A DNA stretch of 64,000 nt from Pseudomonadota bacterium. GTDB lineage: Bacteria; Myxococcota; Myxococcia; Myxococcales; Myxococcaceae. The notes beneath the pieces are model-generated. The model ran no database searches. It worked only from the letters and a program-made list of their open reading frames with translations, and had not been told where the DNA came from. Location of the stretch: positions 62,001-126,000 of the forward strand of contig JAFAFL010000032.1 in NCBI GenBank assembly GCA_023423535.1, in the 5' to 3' direction. The first letter of the stretch is position 1. Each line of letters starts with the position of its first letter. Shown one piece after another: positions 51,174 to 60,587 of the stretch. The translations under genes were made by a program, and so were the position numbers.

Positions 51174-52232
51174 CTACTGCGGCAGGCAGGCCCAGGGCGG
51201 GATGGGGAGGCTCTCCGCGTACGAGGGCAGCTCGCTGAACATGATGATGCCGGGCGACACGGTCATCGGCGGCAGCTCGCCGAACTGCCAGGGGCGGCCC
51301 TGCTCGGGATCCTCCACCGGGTCCACCGGGGTCCAGGTGATCTCCTTGTTGCCGTCCGCCGGGCGCACCAGCGTGACGGTGATGCCCATCGGCGAGAAGT
51401 CCTCGTCCATGTTCACGAAGAAGCCGCGCTCGCTCTGGATCTCCTCCGGCAGCAGGCCCGGCGGCGCCCAGTCGATGTTCAGCACCTCGCCGACGTCGGC
51501 GGTCATCCGGGTGCCGAACGCAGGGACGTGGATGCCCGGCGGCACCGGCTGCAGGAGCCACCACACCACCACGCCGGCGAAGCGCTCGCTGTCGATGAGG
51601 TCGTTCACCGTCGTCGGCGTGCCCTCGGCGGTGAGGTGCTTCGCCACCGCCTCGAGGATCCCGTTGTGCCCGAGCACCGACGTCTGCTGCTGCATGCACA
51701 TGGTGTAGTTCGTGGCGATCGGCTTGAGGTCGAGCGTGGGCAGGTAGTTCGCGGGCGCCGGCATGGGGAAGCCCTCGAGGCCCGCGGGAGGAGGACGCAG
51801 GCCGGCGGGCGGGACCTCCGCCAGCGCGAAGAAGGGGACGTCCTCGCGGAAGGGCACGTTGCCGACGAACCACTCGCCGTCGTCACCGGTGGTCTCTTCG
51901 GCCGGATAGGCCACGTTCTCGTCGAGCGGGTCGATCACCACCACCTGCGCGCCGCGGAGGATGGAGAGCTCGTGCGCGGGGACGTTGGGGAAGCTCGCCG
52001 GATCGGCCGGGCAGGGCGCCGGCTCGCCGTCGCACATCGCGAGCAGGTACCACATGATCTCCGGATCCCAGACGTGCCCGTAGAGGTGCGCGGTGGGCTG
52101 TCCGAGATCCGCGAAGTGCTGCGCGCCGTTGCGCGGCTCGAGGTGGGGTTCGGGCTGCTCGAGGCAGCCGGGGATGAACAGGGCGGTCGCAGCGAGCGTG
52201 AGGACCGCGGCGTGGGTGCGTGCCGTCAGCAT
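51174..52232 (-). CDS. Lipoprotein of unknown function, companion of the multiheme cytochrome
   Basis: A 352-aa protein from ATG 52232. The lipobox is IPGC (Cys23). The mature part is beta-rich with HLYGHVWDPEIMWYLLAMCDG, VVVIDPLDENVAYP, PFFALAEVPPAGL and PSYAESLPIP. There is no heme motif or catalytic motif. The fold resembles carboxypeptidase-regulatory or Ig-like proteins only loosely. It starts 16 nt after the cytochrome gene, so the two are likely made and used together at the envelope. Confidence 0.7.
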   Translation of the reverse strand: MLTARTHAAVLTLAATALFIPGCLEQPEPHLEPRNGAQHFADLGQPTAHLYGHVWDPEIMWYLLAMCDGEPAPCPADPASFPNVPAHELSILRGAQVVVIDPLDENVAYPAEETTGDDGEWFVGNVPFREDVPFFALAEVPPAGLRPPPAGLEGFPMPAPANYLPTLDLKPIATNYTMCMQQQTSVLGHNGILEAVAKHLTAEGTPTTVNDLIDSERFAGVVVWWLLQPVPPGIHVPAFGTRMTADVGEVLNIDWAPPGLLPEEIQSERGFFVNMDEDFSPMGITVTLVRPADGNKEITWTPVDPVEDPEQGRPWQFGELPPMTVSPGIIMFSELPSYAESLPIPPWACLPQ

Positions 52233-52248
52233 GGTGTTCTCGGGCTCT

Positions 52249-54171
52249 CTACTGTTGCGGGTAGATGTGGCCGGTGGGGGGCGTGTTCACGTGACACGAC
52301 GACGCGCAGTTGCCGTACACGCTGCCCGGCTCGTAGTCCGTGGTGGTGACGAGCCCGTCGAAGTGACCGCCGTGCGGCGAGGGATGGCAGGCGCCGCAGA
52401 CGAGGATCGACGGCCGCAGCGCGCCCGCCTTCGTCAGGTGGCACATGGTGCAGTCGTTCTTCGCCACCGGGTACTTCTCCGACGACATGTGCACCTGGTG
52501 GATGAGCGCCTGGTGCGGGAAGAGCCGCTGCGCGGGGACGATGTCGCGGTTGTGGCAGCCCTTGCAGGCCTCCACGTGGTCCACGCTCATGCCGTGCCGC
52601 ACGTTCTCCAGCGACATCTGCGCGCGGTGGCAGATCTGGCAGTTGCCGACCTGGCCCGGATACGCGGTGGGCTCCTCCTGACCGACGGGGAAGTGGAAGA
52701 CCTCGGTCTTGGTGAAGCGCTCGCCGAGGAAGTGGCGGTTCACCTTCCAGATGAGCGCGTAGGTGCCCGGCTCGGCATCCGCGGGGACCTTGAAGTTCCA
52801 GAGCGACGGCGGCCGGTTCGAACGCCCGCCCGGGATGCCGTTGTCGCCGTTGAGGAAGTCCGACACCCAGTTGAAGTCCTGCTCGGGGAACTGGAGGTAG
52901 GGCGGCTTCAGCTCGTCGTAGTACGTGTTCAGCTTGTGCAGCGGGCCCACGATCTTCGCCGCGGTCGCGGTGTCCTGCTCGTGCAGCGTGAAGTAGTGGT
53001 ACGTGCTCGCGTACATGAGGCCGTTGGCCTTGTCCTCCGCGTACTCGTTCCAGGTGGGGAACCAGTCCGGGTGGTGCAGGTAGTTGCCGTGGCCGTCCTT
53101 CGCCGCGAGCTTGTAGAAGACCTGCTCACCGGGCTCGTAGAACTTGCCGTTCTTCGGCGTGCCCAGCTTCGCCTCCGGCTTGAGGCCGAAGCCGCAGGCC
53201 ACGCGCTCGGTGGGGTTGGTGCCGCTCCAGCAGTTGCGCGCGACCTCCTCGGTGCGGAGGAAGCGGACGGGGAAGTAGAAGGGCTCGTTCGGGAGCTGGC
53301 TCCAGGTGACGCGGATGGCGCCGTCACCGGCGAGCTCCTTCGGCACGTTGAGCTTCCGGTTCGGCTGGGTGGACATCACCATCTCGAAGCGCGCGAAGGT
53401 CTTCGTGGCCTCGGGGTTGGCGGGGAAGTGGCCGGGGCCGGGATCCTTGATCGGCTGGACCTCGAGGTCGCCGGGGAAGCGCGGCGCACCGATGTTGCGG
53501 TGCTCCCAGCCGAGCTGCGTGTGACCGGCGATGGGGTTCTCGGAGAGGAAGGCCTTGCGGTCGTAGGTCTGCGTCTGCCGGACCTTGCCGTCCGCGTCGA
53601 GGATCTCGACGGTGAAGGTGTCGCCCTGGCGGGTCATCCAGTTCGCGCCGCCGAAGCCGACCTTGTGGATGAACGCAGTGGGGGTGACGAACTGGTAGTT
53701 CGGCGCCCACGCGTCGGAGGTGACGCTGAGGTTCGTCCAGTCGAGGTTCTTCAACCGCGTACCGGACTTGAACCACTTCATCACCGCGCCCATGTCGCGC
53801 GGGTCGTTGTGCACGTCCTTCACCCAGTCCATCACGGTGAACTGGTGGAGGAAGTAGTCGGTGTCGGTGAGGAGCTTCAGCGGCTCCGGCGTCGGCGCCT
53901 GGTGCGGCGGGAGCTGACCTGGATCGCAGTTGTCCGGGTAGGGGATGTTGAGGCCGTTCTTTCCGACCGGCTCACCGGTGGCGAGGATCGCGCAGCCGTT
54001 CACCATCTGCAGGCTGAGCCGGATCACGCCGGACGCAGGACCCGCGTAGGGGTCGAAGGCCTGGGCGCCGCGGCCCTGCACGTTCTCACCGTCGCTGGTG
54101 TTGAGGACCTTGCAGCCGGCGAGGGCCAGTGCCCCCAGTCCGAGCAGACCGAGTTGCCGAAGGGCTGTCAT
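52249..54171 (-). CDS. Multiheme c-type cytochrome lipoprotein
   Basis: A 640-aa protein from ATG 54171. The lipobox is LAGC (Cys20). The first 440 residues have no heme motif and many Trp/Tyr residues (a beta domain). The C-terminal 180 residues hold four CxxCH motifs (CQICH, CKGCH, CTMCH, CGACH) and one non-canonical CASSCH. Extra His residues that could be axial ligands lie between (VRHGMSVDH, HQALIHQVHM). It would carry electrons at the envelope surface, as in extracellular respiration proteins, although a purely structural role cannot be excluded. Confidence 0.87.
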   Translation of the reverse strand: MTALRQLGLLGLGALALAGCKVLNTSDGENVQGRGAQAFDPYAGPASGVIRLSLQMVNGCAILATGEPVGKNGLNIPYPDNCDPGQLPPHQAPTPEPLKLLTDTDYFLHQFTVMDWVKDVHNDPRDMGAVMKWFKSGTRLKNLDWTNLSVTSDAWAPNYQFVTPTAFIHKVGFGGANWMTRQGDTFTVEILDADGKVRQTQTYDRKAFLSENPIAGHTQLGWEHRNIGAPRFPGDLEVQPIKDPGPGHFPANPEATKTFARFEMVMSTQPNRKLNVPKELAGDGAIRVTWSQLPNEPFYFPVRFLRTEEVARNCWSGTNPTERVACGFGLKPEAKLGTPKNGKFYEPGEQVFYKLAAKDGHGNYLHHPDWFPTWNEYAEDKANGLMYASTYHYFTLHEQDTATAAKIVGPLHKLNTYYDELKPPYLQFPEQDFNWVSDFLNGDNGIPGGRSNRPPSLWNFKVPADAEPGTYALIWKVNRHFLGERFTKTEVFHFPVGQEEPTAYPGQVGNCQICHRAQMSLENVRHGMSVDHVEACKGCHNRDIVPAQRLFPHQALIHQVHMSSEKYPVAKNDCTMCHLTKAGALRPSILVCGACHPSPHGGHFDGLVTTTDYEPGSVYGNCASSCHVNTPPTGHIYPQQ

Positions 54172-54227
54172 CCCGTCCCTTTCAAGAGGTTACAGGGTTC
54201 GAATGTAGTCGAATCGCTACGAGGGGA

Positions 54228-55037
54228 TCAAAGTCCGGGCGCGGCTTCGGCCAACGCCATCTGCGCGAGGATCTGCTCGAGGTCCGCCTGGCCGGGCATG
54301 GCCTGGGGCTCGCTGGAGATCACGCGGGAGAGCAGATCGCAGAGCTCGGCGGTGCGGCCGGTGGCGTGCGGTCCGTGGGTGCTGACGAGGTGCAGCGCGT
54401 CGAGGCGGCGGATGCGGTCGATCTCGCGCTCGAGCTTCGCGGCGTCCGCCAGCGCGTGCCACGGGTGGTTCGCGCTGTTGAACCAGAAGAAGCCCTCTTC
54501 GTACTTGTCGGCGGGCGCCTCGCGGGACTCCTCGCACTCCTCGGGGACGATGGCGCTGAAGCTGTCCACGCTGAAGTAGGTGCGCGTCTTCGGATCCCAG
54601 AGCCCGCGGGTGGAGGGCGAGTCGAAGAGCGGAGGACGGATCGCGGTGAGGGTGCGGTCGCCGATGCTGAAGCTGTCGCCGTCGTTGACCCACATCAGGC
54701 GATCCATCGGCAGCTGCCACTCCTCCTGCAGCCGCCCGAGCCCGATGAAGTTCGTGATGACCTTCGCGTTCGGGCACATGTCCAGCGCCTGCATGAGGTT
54801 GCCGGAGTGATCGCGGTCGTCGTGGCTGAGCCAGATCCAGCGCACGTCCTTCGGCTCGACGATGGAGAAGGCCTGCTCGAAGTACTCGCCGCGGTGGATG
54901 GGCGAGCCCGTGTCCACGAGCACCGGCTCCTTCCCGCGGATGACCCCCGCGCGCAGGTAGAGGACGCCGAAGCCCTCCTCCTTCATGTTCAGGGGCAGGA
55001 CGAACGTGTCCGGGGCGATCTCGTAGGGCTTCTGCAA
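54228..55037 (-). CDS. MBL-fold protein of the di-iron oxygen-binding (ODP/FDP-like) type
   Basis: A 269-aa protein from TTG 55037 (GAGG before it); a longer TTG at 55100 would fall inside the -35 box seen upstream. It has PYEIAPDTFVLPLNM at the start, VLVDTGSP, then LSHDDRDHSGNLMQAL with H-x-D-x-D-H instead of H-x-E-x-D-H, and later VSTHGPHATG. This pattern is that of flavodiiron/ODP di-iron proteins that bind O2 or NO, without the flavodoxin part. It could be an oxygen sensor. Metal set-up needs testing because one ligand differs. Confidence 0.72.
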   Translation of the reverse strand: MQKPYEIAPDTFVLPLNMKEEGFGVLYLRAGVIRGKEPVLVDTGSPIHRGEYFEQAFSIVEPKDVRWIWLSHDDRDHSGNLMQALDMCPNAKVITNFIGLGRLQEEWQLPMDRLMWVNDGDSFSIGDRTLTAIRPPLFDSPSTRGLWDPKTRTYFSVDSFSAIVPEECEESREAPADKYEEGFFWFNSANHPWHALADAAKLEREIDRIRRLDALHLVSTHGPHATGRTAELCDLLSRVISSEPQAMPGQADLEQILAQMALAEAAPGL

Positions 55038-55070
55038 GGTGACCTCGGGGGTGGGGAAAACGGGCCGGTG

Positions 55071-55100
55071 ATTGTCCGGTGACGAAGCGCGCAGGGTCAA
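55071..55100 (-). promoter_or_regulatory. Sigma-70-type promoter of the MBL/ODP-like gene
   Basis: On minus TTGACC (55095-55100) and GACAAT (55071-55076) are separated by 18 nt. A start about 55064 would give a 27-nt leader to the TTG start at 55037. Confidence 0.5.
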
Positions 55101-55132
55101 TGCGCCCCGACCGGTTCGCCTGTCGATTCTTC

Positions 55133-56689
55133 TCAGCCGCCGCGCAGGTCGCGGAAGCGCTGGGCCTTGCCTTCGGCGCGGGGAAGCGTTCCGCGCGGGA
55201 GGACCTCCACGTCCACCGTGATCCCCAGCAGGCCTCGCAGGCGGCGGCCAATCTCCTCCACCTTCACCGCGAGGGCGTCGCCCGCGGGCTCGACCTGGAT
55301 GCGCACGCTGTCGCGCTGGCGGCGGCGTTCGGTCTGCGGCGCATTGTCGGAGGGTGCGTCCGTTGACGTGTCCGCGGAGGCCGCGGCTTTGAGGTTCCCG
55401 GCGAGGTCACTGCCGTTGAGCGAGCTGCCCGCGAGCTCGGTGCGGACCTCCACGCGGAACTCGTCGCCGAGCCCACCGATGGAGCGGACCGCGTCTTCGA
55501 AGGTGCTGGGGAAGAACTGCAGGCCGCGGATCTTCACGCAGTGGTCGTTGCGCCCGAGCAGCCCGCCCACCGCGCGCGCCTGGGTCCTCCCGCATGCGCA
55601 GGGCTCCTCGGTGACGCGGATCCAGTCGCCCATGTCGAAGCGGAGGAAGGGCGAGCTCTCCGAGTAGAGGTTGCTGACGACGAGCGTGCCGGTCTCGCCG
55701 GGGGCGACGGGTTCGAGCGTCTGGGGATCGAGCACCTCGACGATCAGCGCGTCCTCCATCAGGTGCACGCCGACCGTGCCGTCCGCCTTCTTTGCTTCGG
55801 CTTCGCAGGAGTAGCCGAGCGGCGCCTGCGCGACCTCGGTGCAGCCGAAGTCGTCGTAGGCGACCGCGCTTCCCCAGGCGTTCTCGAGCCTCGTCTTCGT
55901 CGCGCGCACCGCGGCGCCGGGCTCACCCGCGAGCACCAGCGTCTGCACGCCGGCCTCCCGCGGATCGTGTCCCAGTTCCTCCATCCTGCGCGCGAGCGTG
56001 AGCAGCGTAGAGGGCGTGCCGAGGAGCACCTGCGGCCGCAGTTCCTGGACGAAGAGCGCCTTGCGATCGGTGGGCATCGGCCCGCCGGGGACGACGCCGC
56101 AGCCGAGCAGTCCGAGCCCGGCGTGCATGCCCCACGCGGCGACGGAGGGCCCGTAGAAGAAGCAGTTCATCGCCAGCTGGCCGGGCCGCACGCCGTAGCT
56201 CCACAGCGCGCGCGCGCACATCCAGGCCCACAGGTCGCGGTCGTGCTGCGTGTGCCGGAAGAGGCGGGGATGGCGCGTGGTGCCCGAGGTGCTGAACACC
56301 ATCCATGCCGCGCCGCCGCCCCAGCGATCCGCGCCGAGCGGTGAGAACGTTCCCCACGGCGGGTGCGCCGCCATGTCGTCGATCCAGTCGAGCTTCCGCG
56401 TGACGGGGATCTTCCGGAGGTCGTCGATGCCGCGGATGTCGCCGGGTTGGAGTCCCGCCTCTTCGAAGCGGCGGCGGTAGAAGGCGCTGCCCTCGTAGAG
56501 GTAGTCGAACGCGGCGGAGAGCTTCTCGCCCTGGATCGCGCGCAGCTCGGAGCGCGGGATGCACTCGAGCGACGGGCTCCAGGAGTGCGTGGCGCCGGGG
56601 GCGCTGGCGTGGTGCTGGTACTTGCGGACGGTGGAGAGGTAGCGGTCGCGCGCGGTGCTCGGGCCGGGGAGCGTGCTCGGGTGCGTCAT
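55133..56689 (-). CDS. Adenylate-forming CoA ligase (phenylacetate-CoA ligase-like)
   Basis: A 518-aa protein from ATG 56689, overlapping the pabA stop by 4 nt. The AMP-binding marks are VFSTSGTTRHPRLFR (P-loop), YDDFGCTEVAQ and FLRFDMGDWIRV, and a C-terminal domain with GRNDHCVKIRGLQFFPS. The C-terminal domain contains a low-complexity insert (DTSTDAPSDNAPQTERRRQR). Family: PaaK-like ligases that turn aromatic acids into CoA esters. With aminodeoxychorismate synthase next to it, 4-aminobenzoate or anthranilate is a natural candidate substrate; this is inference. Confidence 0.85.
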   Translation of the reverse strand: MTHPSTLPGPSTARDRYLSTVRKYQHHASAPGATHSWSPSLECIPRSELRAIQGEKLSAAFDYLYEGSAFYRRRFEEAGLQPGDIRGIDDLRKIPVTRKLDWIDDMAAHPPWGTFSPLGADRWGGGAAWMVFSTSGTTRHPRLFRHTQHDRDLWAWMCARALWSYGVRPGQLAMNCFFYGPSVAAWGMHAGLGLLGCGVVPGGPMPTDRKALFVQELRPQVLLGTPSTLLTLARRMEELGHDPREAGVQTLVLAGEPGAAVRATKTRLENAWGSAVAYDDFGCTEVAQAPLGYSCEAEAKKADGTVGVHLMEDALIVEVLDPQTLEPVAPGETGTLVVSNLYSESSPFLRFDMGDWIRVTEEPCACGRTQARAVGGLLGRNDHCVKIRGLQFFPSTFEDAVRSIGGLGDEFRVEVRTELAGSSLNGSDLAGNLKAAASADTSTDAPSDNAPQTERRRQRDSVRIQVEPAGDALAVKVEEIGRRLRGLLGITVDVEVLPRGTLPRAEGKAQRFRDLRGG

Positions 56690-57291
56690 GCGTTCGCGGT
56701 CATCCGGAGGAAGTTGGCGAGCATCGTGGTGCCCTCGGGCGTGCCGATGGACTCGGGATGGAACTGGACGCCGTGGATGGGGAACTCGCGGTGCTCGACG
56801 CCCATCACGATGCCGTCTTCGGTGCGCGCAGTGACGCGGAGGCAGGCGGGCATGGTGTCGGGCGCGATCATCAGCGAGTGGTAGCGCATCACCTCGCATG
56901 GGTCGGGGAGCTGGGAGAAGACGCCGGAGCCGTCGTGACGGATGCGGCTCGTCTTGCCGTGCATCACCTGCGGCGCGCGCACGACGCGGCCACCGAACGC
57001 GGCGCCGATGCCCTGATGCCCGAGACACACGCCGAGCACCGGCACGCGCTTGCCCAGCGTGAGGATGACCTCGCGGCAGATGCCGAAGTAGGCGGGATCC
57101 TCCGGGTTGCCGGGGCCGGGGGAGATGACGACATGCGTGGGCTGCAGCGCCTCCAGCTCCGCCAGCGTGAGCTGATCGTTGCGGACCACGCGAGCCTCGG
57201 CGCCCGTCAGCTCGCCGATGCGCTGGAAGAGGTTGTAGGCGTAGGAGTCGTAGTTATCGACGATGACCACGCGCAGGGAGTGGGCGCTCAT
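56686..57291 (-). CDS. pabA: Glutamine amidotransferase subunit of anthranilate/aminodeoxychorismate synthase
   Basis: A 201-aa class I amidotransferase. VVIVDNYDSYAYNLFQRIGEL opens the fold, SPGPGNPED and LGVCLGHQGIGAAFGG (catalytic Cys) follow, with His and Glu in HGVQFHPES. It supplies ammonia to the chorismate-binding subunit. It overlaps both neighbours by 4 nt: the upstream chorismate-binding gene (57288-57291) and the ligase (56686-56689), implying coupled translation. Confidence 0.92.
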   Translation of the reverse strand: MSAHSLRVVIVDNYDSYAYNLFQRIGELTGAEARVVRNDQLTLAELEALQPTHVVISPGPGNPEDPAYFGICREVILTLGKRVPVLGVCLGHQGIGAAFGGRVVRAPQVMHGKTSRIRHDGSGVFSQLPDPCEVMRYHSLMIAPDTMPACLRVTARTEDGIVMGVEHREFPIHGVQFHPESIGTPEGTTMLANFLRMTANA

Positions 57292-58808
57292 TTGGACTCC
57301 TTCCGCGCGAGCTCCATCGCGAGCACCAGGCCGTGCGCCTTGTCGAGCGTCTCCTGGTACTCCTCGGCGGGATCCGAGTCCGCGACCACCGCGCCGCCGA
57401 CGTGGAAGGTGATCCGGTCGCCCTTCTGGATCAGCGTGCGGATGACGATGGAGAGGTCGAACGAGCCGTCGAAGTCGAAGTAGCCGATGCTGCCGGAGAA
57501 GATGCCGCGCTTCACCGGCTCCAGCGCGTCGATGATCTTCATCGACTCCACCTTCGGCGCGCCGGTCATCGAGCCGCCGGGGAAGGACGCGCGGAGGAGG
57601 TCGATGGCGTCGAGGCCTTCACGCAGCTGGCCGCGCACGGTGCTGACCATCTGGTGCGTGAACGGATAGGTCTCGACGATGCGCAGCTCCGGCACCTGCA
57701 CGCTGCCGAAGCGCGAGACGCGGCCCAGATCGTTGCGGGCGAGATCGACGATCATGATGTTCTCCGCGAGGTCCTTCTCGCAGGTCTTCAGATCCTCGAT
57801 CAGCGCTGCGTCCTGCTCCGGTGTCCGGCCGCGCGGGCGGGTGCCCTTGATGGGACGCGTCTGCGCCCAGCCGTCGCGATCGAGCTGCATGAAGCGCTCG
57901 GGTGAGGAGGACGCGACCTCCACTTCCGGGAAGCGCAGGTAGGCCGCGAAGGGCGCCTCGTTGACCGAGCGCAGCACGCGGTAGAGCGTTCGCGTGTCGG
58001 AGGGGGCGGCGCAGTCGAAGCGCTGCGTGGTGCAGACCTCAAAGCAGTCGCCGGCGAAGATGTGCTCGCGCGCCTTCTGCACCACGTCGAGGTACTGCTC
58101 CCGGGTGAGCACCGGCTTCACGCCGAGGTCCGCCAGGTGGCCCTCCTGAAGGCGCGGCCGCCGCTCGAGGATCTCCGCGCGGGCCGCTCGCAGCTTCGCG
58201 CGCGCGTCGCTGTTCGTGTCACTCGCGTTCGTGTTCGCGGCCGAGGCGAGCGCGTTCAGCTTCTGCATCGCGTTGCGCAGCGCTTCGTCGGCGCGCTGGC
58301 CGGCCTCTTCGGGCGAGGCGCCGAAGCCGTGCGTGAAGACCCACGACTGGCCCTCGATGAGATCGGTCGCGAAGACCGTGTCGCAGAAGAGGAGGTAGCT
58401 GTCGGGGACCGCGAAGTCGTCGCGCCCGAGGTCGGGGATGTCCTCGATGAGGTAGAGCAGCTCGTAGCCGAGGTAGCCCACCGCGCCGCCGATGAACGGC
58501 GGCATTCCGCTCTGCCAGAGGGTGCGCTCCGCCTGGGTTCCGCCGCGGCCGCCGTAGTGCCGGAGCAGCCTGCGGAGGGCCTCCAGCGGCTCTGCGCCTT
58601 CGAGCTTGCGCACGTCGCCCGGCGGTCCGGAGAAACAGTCGTCACGCTTGCTGTGGAAGACGTGGAAGGGGTTCACCGCGAGGAACGCGTACCGGCCGAG
58701 CGCGGTAGGCGTGCCGGGGTTCTCCAGCAGGCAGAGGTACGGATCGTCTGCGTACAGCTCGGAGAGCGCGTGGGCATCGAGCGGTCGGCCGAGCCGCTCG
58801 AACCGCAT
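57288..58808 (-). CDS. pabB: Chorismate-binding subunit, aminodeoxychorismate synthase-like
   Basis: A 506-aa protein from ATG 58808 (a TTG at 58838 would add 10 residues). Seen: GGAVGYLGYELLYLIED, FEVCTTQRFD, SSSPERFMQ, PIKGTRPRG, VDLARNDLGR, SFPGGSMTGAPKVESMKIID and GSIGYFDFDG. The Lys in PIKGT is characteristic of PabB rather than TrpE (PIAGT), so it should make aminodeoxychorismate. A low-complexity Asn/Asp stretch (ASAANTNASDTNSD) lies mid-protein. It is divergent from the decarboxylase at 58941. Confidence 0.9.
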   Translation of the reverse strand: MRFERLGRPLDAHALSELYADDPYLCLLENPGTPTALGRYAFLAVNPFHVFHSKRDDCFSGPPGDVRKLEGAEPLEALRRLLRHYGGRGGTQAERTLWQSGMPPFIGGAVGYLGYELLYLIEDIPDLGRDDFAVPDSYLLFCDTVFATDLIEGQSWVFTHGFGASPEEAGQRADEALRNAMQKLNALASAANTNASDTNSDARAKLRAARAEILERRPRLQEGHLADLGVKPVLTREQYLDVVQKAREHIFAGDCFEVCTTQRFDCAAPSDTRTLYRVLRSVNEAPFAAYLRFPEVEVASSSPERFMQLDRDGWAQTRPIKGTRPRGRTPEQDAALIEDLKTCEKDLAENIMIVDLARNDLGRVSRFGSVQVPELRIVETYPFTHQMVSTVRGQLREGLDAIDLLRASFPGGSMTGAPKVESMKIIDALEPVKRGIFSGSIGYFDFDGSFDLSIVIRTLIQKGDRITFHVGGAVVADSDPAEEYQETLDKAHGLVLAMELARKESK

Positions 58809-58940
58809 CGCGCGATGCGGAGTTTCGGTGGGGATCAAAGCACCGTGAGGCTAGCGGCACGCTTCGCGCGGAGCAAACACGCGGTCGGATGGGTGAGGCA
58901 CGCGCATGACGCGCTGCTTCTTTGACGTCCGGCGCCGCGC

Positions 58941-60572
58941 ATGGGTAACGATGATCGGGTGAGCGAACGCACCAGGCCCGCCCCTCCCGAACCTCCCGCT
59001 CCTCTTCGCGATCTCGACTGGTCTCCCGAACGCGCGCGCGCGCTGGCGGATCCGATGGTCAGTCTCTGGGAGGAGCTGCTGCGACAGCTGCCTTCGATGC
59101 CGCCGGATCCCGGAGGCAGGACGCGCACAGCGATCGCGGATGCGTTGCTGCGTGAGTTGCCGGAGGAGGGCTTGTCGAACGAGGCACTCGTCGAGCACGC
59201 GCGGCAGTTGGTGTTCGATCATTCGATCTATCCGGGGAGCCCGGGCTTCATGGCGTACGTCGTGGGGCCGGGGACGGTGCCGGGGGCGCTGGCGGATCTG
59301 CTCGCGGCGGGGCTGAACCAGAACGTGGGCGGGTGGCAGCTCGCGCCGGGCGCGACGGAGATCGAGCTGCATCTGACGCAGTGGTTTGCCTCCCGCTTCG
59401 GCCTTCCTGAAGGCAGCGGCGGGCTCATCCTCTCCGGCGGATCGATGGCGAACTTCACCGGGCTCAAGCTCGCGCGCGATGCGCGGGGCGGGCTCGAGGT
59501 GAGGAAGACCGGCGTGCGCGGCCAGGCGCCGATGGCGGTGTACGTGTCGGAGGAGATCCACGGCTCGGTCGTGCGCGCGGCCGACATGCTGGGGATTGGC
59601 ACCGACATGGTGCGGAAGATCGGCACCGACGAGTCGCTGCGCATGCGCGTGGATCTGCTCGAGCGCGCGATCGGTGAGGACGTGCTGCAGGGAGTACGGC
59701 CCATTGCCGTCGTGGCCTGCGCGGGCTCGGTGGGGACGGGCGCGGTGGATCCGTTCGAGGCCATCGCCGACGTGTGCGCGAGGCACGGCGCGTGGCTGCA
59801 CGTGGATGCGGCGTACGGCGGCGGCGCGGCGTTCTGCGATCCGGAGGGCGGCGAGGGAGAGAGCGCGTTGCACGCGTCGCTGAGGGGCATCGCGCGCGCG
59901 GACTCCATCGCGTTCGATCCGCACAAGTGGCTCTACACGCCCATCAGCGGCGGGTGTCTGCTCGTGCGCGACATGGCGGCGCTGGCGAGCTCCTTCGGCA
60001 TCGGCGCGAGCTACATCTACCAGGACAAGGAGCGCACCGGTCGAGGGCCGGACTACGCGTTCCTCGGGCCGCAGTTCACGCGCGCGTTCAGTGCATTCAA
60101 GATCTGGTTCTCGCTGCTCGCGCACGGGACGAAGGCGTACTCGCGGCGCATCGCGCACGACGCGGCGCTGGCGAGGTACCTGGGGGAGCTGGTGCAGTCG
60201 CGCGAGGACTTCGAGCTCGCCGCTCCGGTGGGCATGTCCATCTGCTGCTTCCGCTACGCGCCGAACGACGTGCCGGTGGGAGAGGATCGCGAGGGCTGGC
60301 TGGACCGCTTGAACGCGAAGCTCGTCACCGAGCTGCAGCTGGAGGGACGCGCCTACTGCTCCAACGCGGTCATCCGCGGCCGCTTCGCGCTGAGGGCGTG
60401 CATCATCAACTTCCGCACCGAGGCGAAGGACGTGGAGTTGCTCATCGAGCGCGCGGCAGAGCTCGGATCGAAGCTGCACCGGGCGATGCGCGAAGAGGCC
60501 GCGAATGCCGCGCGCGTTGCCTCGGCGGAAGACGCGACGTTAGGCTCACGCGCTCCCGCTCCCACTCCCTAG
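58941..60572 (+). CDS. PLP-dependent aromatic-L-amino-acid-type decarboxylase
   Basis: A 543-aa group II decarboxylase. It shows YPGSPGFMAYVVGPGTVPGA, GGWQLAPGATEIELHL, LSGGSMANFTGLKLA, AWLHVDAAYGGGAAF and the PLP Lys in SIAFDPHKWLYTP. The order matches aromatic amino acid or glutamate decarboxylases, with a C-terminal domain after RTGRGPDYAFLGPQFTRAFSAFK. It would release CO2 from an amino acid. Its substrate is not set by sequence alone. ATG 58941 is chosen; GTG 58959 is possible. It is followed by an FAD monooxygenase 15 nt later. Confidence 0.85.
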   Translation: MGNDDRVSERTRPAPPEPPAPLRDLDWSPERARALADPMVSLWEELLRQLPSMPPDPGGRTRTAIADALLRELPEEGLSNEALVEHARQLVFDHSIYPGSPGFMAYVVGPGTVPGALADLLAAGLNQNVGGWQLAPGATEIELHLTQWFASRFGLPEGSGGLILSGGSMANFTGLKLARDARGGLEVRKTGVRGQAPMAVYVSEEIHGSVVRAADMLGIGTDMVRKIGTDESLRMRVDLLERAIGEDVLQGVRPIAVVACAGSVGTGAVDPFEAIADVCARHGAWLHVDAAYGGGAAFCDPEGGEGESALHASLRGIARADSIAFDPHKWLYTPISGGCLLVRDMAALASSFGIGASYIYQDKERTGRGPDYAFLGPQFTRAFSAFKIWFSLLAHGTKAYSRRIAHDAALARYLGELVQSREDFELAAPVGMSICCFRYAPNDVPVGEDREGWLDRLNAKLVTELQLEGRAYCSNAVIRGRFALRACIINFRTEAKDVELLIERAAELGSKLHRAMREEAANAARVASAEDATLGSRAPAPTP

Positions 60573-60587
60573 GTCACAGGAAGAGAC

